This document shows positions 58,281 through 64,000 of a stretch of 64,000 bases of DNA, one piece after another (position 1 is the first letter of the stretch; the number at the start of each line of letters is the position of its first letter). The notes under the pieces are model-generated. The model had not been told where the DNA came from and did no database searches. It saw only the letters and a list, made by a program, of their open reading frames with translations. Both the position numbers and the translations under genes were made by a program. Source of the DNA: Megalopta genalis (Eukaryota > Arthropoda > Insecta > Hymenoptera > Halictidae); contig NC_135013.1 of the NCBI RefSeq assembly GCF_051020955.1, positions 29,963,302 through 30,027,301 on the forward strand, read 5' to 3'.

Positions 58281-59144
58281 CAGTAATGTCTCCCTAACTG
58301 ACGCTCAGATCGCGCACGAAAATGGACAATTCGAGAAGAGGAGATACGATTATGATATGACCTACGATTACGACTTGACATAACCTTGCAGCTCGTTTTT
58401 ATAATTGTTGACAATTCAAAAACAAAACCTCAAGACGTCGAATAATCGTATCTCCTCTTCCCAAATTGTCTATTTTTGTGCGCAATCTGAGCGTCAATTG
58501 ACGAGAATTTACTTACTTTTCTTTTTTTCTTTTTCATTACAGAGTAGACTTTATGAAAATTATAAAAATTATAGCAATACAGAAAAACTTGATAATACAG
58601 TAATGTCTCCCCAACTGACGCTCAGATCGCGCACGAAAATGGACAATTCGAGAAGAGGAGATACGATTATGATATGACCTACGATTACGACTTGACATAA
58701 CCTTGCAGCTCGTTTTTATAATTGTTGACAATTCAAAAACGAAACCTCAAGACGTCGAATAATCGTATCTCCTCTTCCCAAATTGTCTATTTTTGTGCGC
58801 AATCTGAGCGTCAATTGACGAGAATTTACTTACTTTTCTTTTTTTCTTTTTCATTACAGAGTAGACTTTATGAAAATTATAAAAATTATAGCAATGCAGA
58901 AAAACTTGATAATACAGTAATGTCTCCCTAACTGACGCTCAGATTGTGCACGAAAATGGACAATTCGAGAAGAGGAGATACGATTATGATATGACCTACG
59001 ATTACGACTTGACATAACCTTGCAGCTCGTTTTTATAATTGTTGACAATTCAAAAACAAAACCTCAAGACGTCGAATAATCGTATCTCCTCTTCCCAAAT
59101 TGTCCATTTCTGTGGACAATCCGAGCGTCGATTAGAGAGACATT
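58281..59144. mobile_element. Family B MITE tandem triplication (317-bp unit)
   Basis: Three near-identical copies starting CAGTAATGTCTCCC at 58281, 58598 and 58915 (period 317). Each has a left arm ending TTGCAGCTCGTTTTTATAAT, a loop at TTGTTGACAATTC, and a right arm AAAACCTCAAGACGTCGAAT + CGTATCTCCTCTTCCCAAAT. Units one and two end in a shared 86-bp spacer containing ACTTTTCTTTTTTTCTTTTT; the third ends with a complete family B terminus (TAGAGAGACATTACC). The units differ at only a few positions. Confidence 0.94.
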
Positions 59145-60377
59145 ACCCTATATAAAAGACATAAACGACGATCAAGCACGAATTGAAATGTTTGTACAAA
59201 AGCGCGCTACAAGTAAAATAGAACTATTTCAATGATCGAAAACTTCGGACGTCCATTCAACGGCCCCACGACGAAGTCGACGCAGACTCAGCCCAGCGTC
59301 CGCGAACGTGCGGCGATGCGGTCAGCCTAACAATTAGCAACAAATAGCTCTTACCGATTTTCCGATCCCCCTGTGCTCGACCTTCCTGCGGTGTCTCTGG
59401 AGGTCGGCGAGATCCGCGATCATCTCTCTCGCAAGAGCAAGGCATCGGAAACGTAACCGCAGACGTCCATAAATACGGTGGTCGGGATCCGCTCTCGCGC
59501 TCATGCCCGCTCATGCTCGGCCATGGTCGCGCGTAACTATAATACATGGAGATCCCGCCGGCACGCGGGATCCCGCGGAAGGATCGTCCGTTTCCAGGGC
59601 TAGTTCCGCGAGTTTCGCCCGGAGCGTATCGCTCGGCCGCTGGAAAAACTGCCGGCAATTTCGCTTCGGCCGGGGATCGTGTTTCTCGTAATGACGTTAC
59701 GGGCGCGAGAGCGCGTAGGGGTCCGTGAACCCGTTCCCCGGATCGATACCAGCCGGGGAAAATCGGCCCCCGGGAATTTCTCATCTATCGGAGAGCATCG
59801 TCGGACGGGAGCGGCCGCCCGATTCAAACCACAACAGGAAGCGATCGAACGTTGGGTGCCCCCCCCGTGATTCGCTGGCAACAGCATCCTCGTCGCTCGT
59901 CTCGCGTGTCTTCTCCTCTGGAAGCCGGCGCGGCTTCCATTCTTACGTCGGCGCGGCTTCCGCGAGTCGCCGCCACTTATTAATGATCGTAAATTCGAGG
60001 CGTTCGCTAATTACCAGCGGGCTTTAAGACGTGTTCGGCCAGTTTCTCGGAACGCGTGCATGCCGGGACGACGGCTAACTCTGGAAGGACACGCTCGCCA
60101 AGGTCGTCCCCGATGATGGTCTTTACGAGGCTGAATCAGCGGCCGCAGGAAATCCCGGGTTGCTGAAATCCTTTATGGTTCGGGTATCGAAGGGAACGTT
60201 ACCGTGGAATTCGTGTATTTTTCATCCTCCACCGGGTGATTTAGTGTCCGAGAGACGTACTTTTACCTCGCGCGTTCCTTCTTAACACACAGACACACGC
60301 GTACGCACACGGGTTCACGGGACCCGTCGAGACGACGGGGTCACTAATGTTTTAATTTACGATTGTTCGGACTTTAA
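59145..60377. other. CpG-rich unique block
   Basis: One of the most CpG-rich blocks. Several frames over 90 codons occur on both strands (175 codons, minus, 59257-59784) with no recognisable domain. A CGGCGCGGCTTCC(A/G) duplication is at 59927-59962. Confidence 0.4.
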
Positions 60378-60659
60378 CCCGAGAAAGATAACCTACGTCG
60401 CAGAGGCGCCTGCGAAGACTGTTGATTTTTGTTAATTTTTCATGGAGGTCTAGTGATTTAAGTTTAAAATTACTTAAAATATAAAAAAATATAATATAAA
60501 TGCATTTTATTTTTACAATAATGCCAAACCTTTAAAATGACTAAATTAACTTAAATAAATATCCATTGTTAGTATAAAATTGACGCCTTAGAAAAGCATG
60601 CGCCTCTGAAGCGTATGGTTATCTTTTACGTACGTTGTCATATGGTTATCTTTCTAGGG
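60378..60659 (-). mobile_element. piggyBac-type MITE, copy 3
   Basis: A 282-bp copy flanked by TTAA (60374-60377, 60660-60663), same orientation as 37076 and differing from it at only a few positions (for example CATGGAGG for CATAGAGG). Ends CCCGAGAAAGATAACCTACG and, read inward, CCCTAGAAAGATAACCATAT. Confidence 0.93.
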
Positions 60660-60663
60660 TTAA

Positions 60664-61259
60664 AGGACACATTTCTGAGTTATTCATTCGGTGTACGCGT
60701 TACTCGCGGGAAATGTATTGCAACAATACTGCGGTGCGATTAATTATAGGCTCGAAGTAACTTTTACGCTATCAGTGATATTTCAATAAAAACTTAACGA
60801 TGTATCGTATTTGTGTATATTTCTGTGTTTTTTATTATTTCTGATATAGAAATATAGAAATATAGAAATATAGACATTTTCTTGGTTTTTGTTGAAATAT
60901 CAATAAAAAGTGTGAAACTTACTTTGAATTTATAATTATTCGCAGCGCTGTGAGTGATCTATTTTAACTGAGTTATCCTGAATATTTAAAGAAGAAAATA
61001 AGAATATTTAAAAAAGAAAACTTAACAAAATATATATTTGTATATTTCTATATTAGAAATAACAGAAGATGGAAATATACAAACATAATAATTTCTTAAA
61101 TTTTCGTTTAGATATCGGGAAGAATGTAATAGTTACTTTGAGTCTATCATTATGTACACCACTGTACTCGTTAAAAATCGGAATAAATGTGTCACTGTTA
61201 TTTCTATCAACAAATATGAAACAGCTGCTTTTACTGATCCGTAATTAAATAGTATATTT
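60664..61259. other. AT-rich unique stretch
   Basis: AT-rich. Two related segments, 60780-60930 and 61030-61140, are inversely similar around TATATTTCTGTGTTTTTTAT / GAAATAACAGAAGATGGAAATATA and may be a decayed foldback. A TATAGAAA triplicate lies at 60847-60872. Confidence 0.4.
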
Positions 61260-61380
61260 GCTTGCAAACAAAAATGGACAATTTGAGAAGAGGAGATACG
61301 ATTATTCACTTCGTTTTTATAATTGTTGACAATCGACAAATGTTTACAAGTTGAAGGAAAATTGCGGAGAATTTACTGTA
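61260..61380. mobile_element. Family B foldback MITE, shortened copy
   Basis: GCAAACAAAAATGGACAATT + TGAGAAGAGGAGATACGATT, a TTTTTATAATTGTTGACAAT loop, then GTTTACAAGTTGAAGGAAAA + GAGAATTTACTGTA. The inner right arm is deleted. Confidence 0.85.
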
Positions 61381-61787
61381 TTTCTCGTCTGGAACGCGTT
61401 TTCTTGGTATTTATTTTACGAAGAAATTATGCAGCTTCTTGCGTCGGCCTCGTGAGCAATCTTGTGTGAAAAAAATGCCTTTATGGTTGCCATGATTCCG
61501 GCCGTTCTATTTGTCTGAAACAACTTTGATCGCGTGTCGTCCGTATGCGAGTCACGGAATAATTTGTTCAGATTTAAAAATAAATTTCTGTCACAGTCCA
61601 TTGTAATTCTCTACTCTACTTCGATTAGGATCCGCAAAACGCAAGGATGTCGAAAATGTAATCGATGCCGTTCAACTTATCTGTTTTGGATACCGAGAAA
61701 CTCTTCATATCTTTGTGTCAGCATTTTTAGATGTACACTTCCCTGCAAAAGTATTGGGACACCTGCTGATTTAATATAAATTCTAAT
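61381..61787. other. Unique stretch with a Tc1-like end motif
   Basis: CCCTGCAAAAGTATTGGGAC at 61741-61760 resembles the ends of Tc1-like elements (GCAAAAGTATT-GGACAC). No second end is identified, so this may be a relic. A plus-strand frame of 81 codons spans it. Confidence 0.4.
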
Positions 61788-62025
61788 TTCTCGTTCGGTT
61801 CAGGCAATATTTTGTGATGTTTTATGATCAGAAGAGACAGTAAAAATTGTAAATTCTATATTGTGATTTCTCGTTCAGTTCAAGTAACGTTCTACAATGT
61901 TCTATGATCGGAGGGAACAGTAAAAATTGTAATAATAATAATAATAATAATTCTAAATTGTGTTTTCTCGTTCAATTCAGTTTCATGTTTTACGACTGTC
62001 CGTGACCAGAAGAGACAGGCGAAAT
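61788..62025. repeat. Short tandem repeat, ~80-97 bp unit, three copies
   Basis: Units start at TTTCTCGTTC(G/A)GTTCA at about 61788, 61868 and 61965. Each contains TTCTA(T/C)(A/G)ATGTT-TATGATC and AGA(A/G)GAGACAG(T/G) blocks. The longer second interval is due to an (ATA)n expansion at 61931-61950. Confidence 0.85.
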
Positions 62026-63539
62026 TATTGTCACGTGAACTTACACGGAACAACTCTGTTTAGCAAACATTAAGCGATCACGGCATTGCGGTACTCCCGG
62101 TATTTACACGAATTCGAGGCATTCCAGTTTATCACGATTTACGAAATAAAACACGCGGAATCGTTGCCTTCGATTACGAATATCATGCGAACAGTTATAT
62201 CGACGAGTATTTAAGGGAAGTCTTAACACACGGGCGACCGTATAAAGAGATAAATATATAGTGGTAACTGTAGTTTAATCTACAGAAGTAGTTTATGCAA
62301 CGTTAAGTACGACATTATGTTAATCGACTCATAAAAATTGAACTATAAAGATACGAATTTGCATAAGCTCCCAGATGGTTTGTAATAATTCTTTCCCATG
62401 CAATTATTTAATACAATCGGCCGCGAGGATTATGTAATTGGAAATGTTGCTCGATCAGTTCGCGCGCGCAGACGTTTCTTATAAATATTCTTCGCGGTAA
62501 TTGTTCACCTATTTTCAGAAACGAGCTGCCTACGACAGTTACCTTCGTTAACGGCGCCCGATTAGATTAAGAGTACAATCGATCGTTTAGCAGAGTCGGT
62601 CGGTTGAATGGTTTCCGACCGATTCATTCATAAGCGTGATAGAGGAGACGCAATAGAATTATCGTCGTGTTTCGAGAATCATTTAAAGATTACTCATTCG
62701 GCTTCGGAGAATAGAACAATGGAAGCTACTGGAAATCTCGGCGCGGCGAATCTCCGCGTCTTTTTTTTTTTTGCTTTTATCGCGCGTCGACGCAACGATC
62801 TTATCGTCCGTGTCAAATCGACGCGGGAAACGAATATGCAATCGAACATTGTGCCACGCGCAGCATAAATGTGAATCGCGTGTTATACGCACGATTCGCA
62901 AAATGAATCGTTCCGATCGGAATTTTGGCAGCGCGTTCGCGTGGCCGCGCCGCGGTGCGAAAAGCTGGCTGCGAACGCGAATAAGCCGTTCGTTTTGTTC
63001 CGACACGGTCTTACATAAGTCGGTACCAGCTCGTGCTACATTCGCATTTATGAATGCAACAAGATCAAACGCTTCCACGAGCGATCGCGGAAGCCGTATC
63101 TTATTGAAATCTTTAACAGGCCCGTTATCGGTGTAAATCGGCAACATTTAAATTACAAATGAAGATACAAAATGTGTATCGCGGGAAGCTAGCTGGCGGG
63201 CATCAAGAAATAGAAACGGTGCTGAACTTGTCGGAACAGCTATTAGGCGTGCGATCAATCGATTACATTTCACTAAATTAACCGTTCTATTTCGAACGAG
63301 TGGGAAACGTAATGGAGGACGTCTTTTATTCGCCTCTTTAGACACACATTTCCGTACAGCGTGATGTAGTATGTATATTCATTCGATAGATCCGTTTCTG
63401 TTTGTCCTTTCATGAATGATCCGTTCACGACGATCCACGCTTTAACCCTTTGCGCTCGAAGCTGCTTTAACTTCGACGCTACGATATTTCTTGCAATGTT
63501 GTATTATTTTTGTATTGCTTTCGTGTGAAAGACAGTTTA
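62026..63539. other. Unique stretch
   Basis: Mixed, with a CpG-rich part at 62700-63130. Opposite-strand frames (121 codons plus, 154 codons minus at 62683-63147) overlap and show no recognisable domain. TTTAACCCTTTGCGCTCGAAG at 63442 resembles a CCCTTT-type TTAA element end. Confidence 0.4.
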
Positions 63540-63955
63540 CTCGCTCGTACAGTATAATTTCAGTATATTTAGTATTAATATACTGAATATATAATTATAC
63601 TATACTATATATATATAGTATAGTATAGTATAATTGTAGCATAGTATAGTATAGTATAGTATAGTATAATTATATAGTAGTATATTATTATTTATATTAT
63701 ATATAAATAATTATGTATATTATTATTTATTATATTATTATTAATATATATATATTATTAATATTATATTATACTATAATATTAATTTCAGTATTATTTC
63801 AGTATATTTCAGTATATTTATTTATAATTTCAGTATTATTTCAGTATATTTCAGTATATTTATTTATAATTTCAGTATAATTACAGTATAATTCTTTCAG
63901 TATAAACAAATTTATTAAATATACATAGCTAATTATGTATTTAATAGCTAATTAT
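63540..63955. repeat. TATAG / TTTCAGTATA AT-rich repeat cluster
   Basis: (TATAG)n-type pentamers at 63598-63665, (TATTAT)n palindromes, then six or more copies of TTTCAGTATATTT or TTTCAGTATTA units to about 63905. Confidence 0.92.
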
Positions 63956-64000
63956 ATAGCAACTTTTAGCGGCGCCTCAGACTCGCCATTCCAGTGCAAA

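Noticed and set aside
58405..59048. Near-identical short proteins in tandem on both strands
   Set aside because: They are translations of the family B palindrome and its 317-bp tandem copies.
59257..59784. 175-codon open frame on the minus strand
   Set aside because: CpG-rich region with long frames in several phases on both strands; composition is Arg/Pro/Ser-rich and no family is recognised.
62683..63147. 154-codon minus-strand frame opposite a 121-codon plus-strand frame
   Set aside because: Mutually overlapping frames in CpG-rich DNA; no domain, and neither has an evident splice or start context.
1..64000. tRNA, rRNA or CRISPR arrays
   Set aside because: I looked for B-box-like GGTTCGAATCC motifs, conserved rRNA segments and short direct repeats with unique spacers. 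None was found; the regular repeats seen are satellites without unique spacers.

Overview
This window looks like nuclear DNA from an insect, most likely a hymenopteran and possibly a bee. It mixes very AT-rich microsatellite tracts with GC- and CpG-rich blocks, carries a mariner element and many short non-autonomous DNA transposons, and has no bacterial-style dense coding. The assignment rests on sequence texture and transposon content and is tentative. I find no convincing intact host gene, tRNA, rRNA or CRISPR array. The longest open frames lie in CpG-rich DNA or inside inverted repeats and resemble no family I recognise. The window is best read as a gene desert or the inside of a very large intron.

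Most of the readable structure is repetitive. (1) Tandem arrays: an ATTTAGATT array (1373-1920), a GATCTAA/GAGCTAA minisatellite (2826-3176), a dimeric 2x133-bp satellite (11085-12446), a 195-bp satellite (14897-15872), a 28-bp satellite that matures into a 123-bp higher-order unit (18350-19617), a roughly 47/94-bp array (46104-46712), a degenerate array of about 190 bp carrying CGCCGCCATCTTG (55990-56690), and many AT-rich microsatellites. (2) DNA transposons: a deleted mariner (16710-17589) that was itself hit by a TTAA-flanked element; three copies of a MITE whose ends read CCCTAGAAAGATA as in piggyBac (32107, 37076, 60378); further TTAA-flanked elements with different ends (29320, 57884); a hAT-type MITE with a perfect 8-bp duplication (13165-13377); and TA-flanked foldback elements.

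Two foldback families dominate. Family A (ends ACAGGGTGTCCC) occurs around 6.1, 22.5, 24.3 and 51.4 kb. Family B is a nearly perfect palindrome of about 205 bp (ends CAGTAATGTCTCCC) found around 6.5, 25.6, 28.6, 34.7, 36.4, 54.5-55.4, 58.3-59.1 and 61.3 kb, with two recent tandem amplifications. Family C (GAGCCGTTTATTTTGAAAGTGG) is at 10.3 kb and, in nested form, at 38.3-39.0 kb. Several insertions are nested, so relative ages can be read.

Between the repeats are unique blocks, many CpG-rich (for example 7.7-8.5, 19.6-20.4, 23.0-23.7, 24.9-25.4, 27.3-28.4, 39.0-39.7, 41.7-42.3, 49.2-50.0, 52.8-53.3, 56.7-57.2 and 59.2-60.3 kb). They hold no recognisable coding domain and could contain cis-regulatory DNA or unrecognised exons. 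One short minus-strand frame at 40482-40673 has a protein-like composition and is flagged as a possible terminal exon or pseudogene. No interacting gene system is visible.
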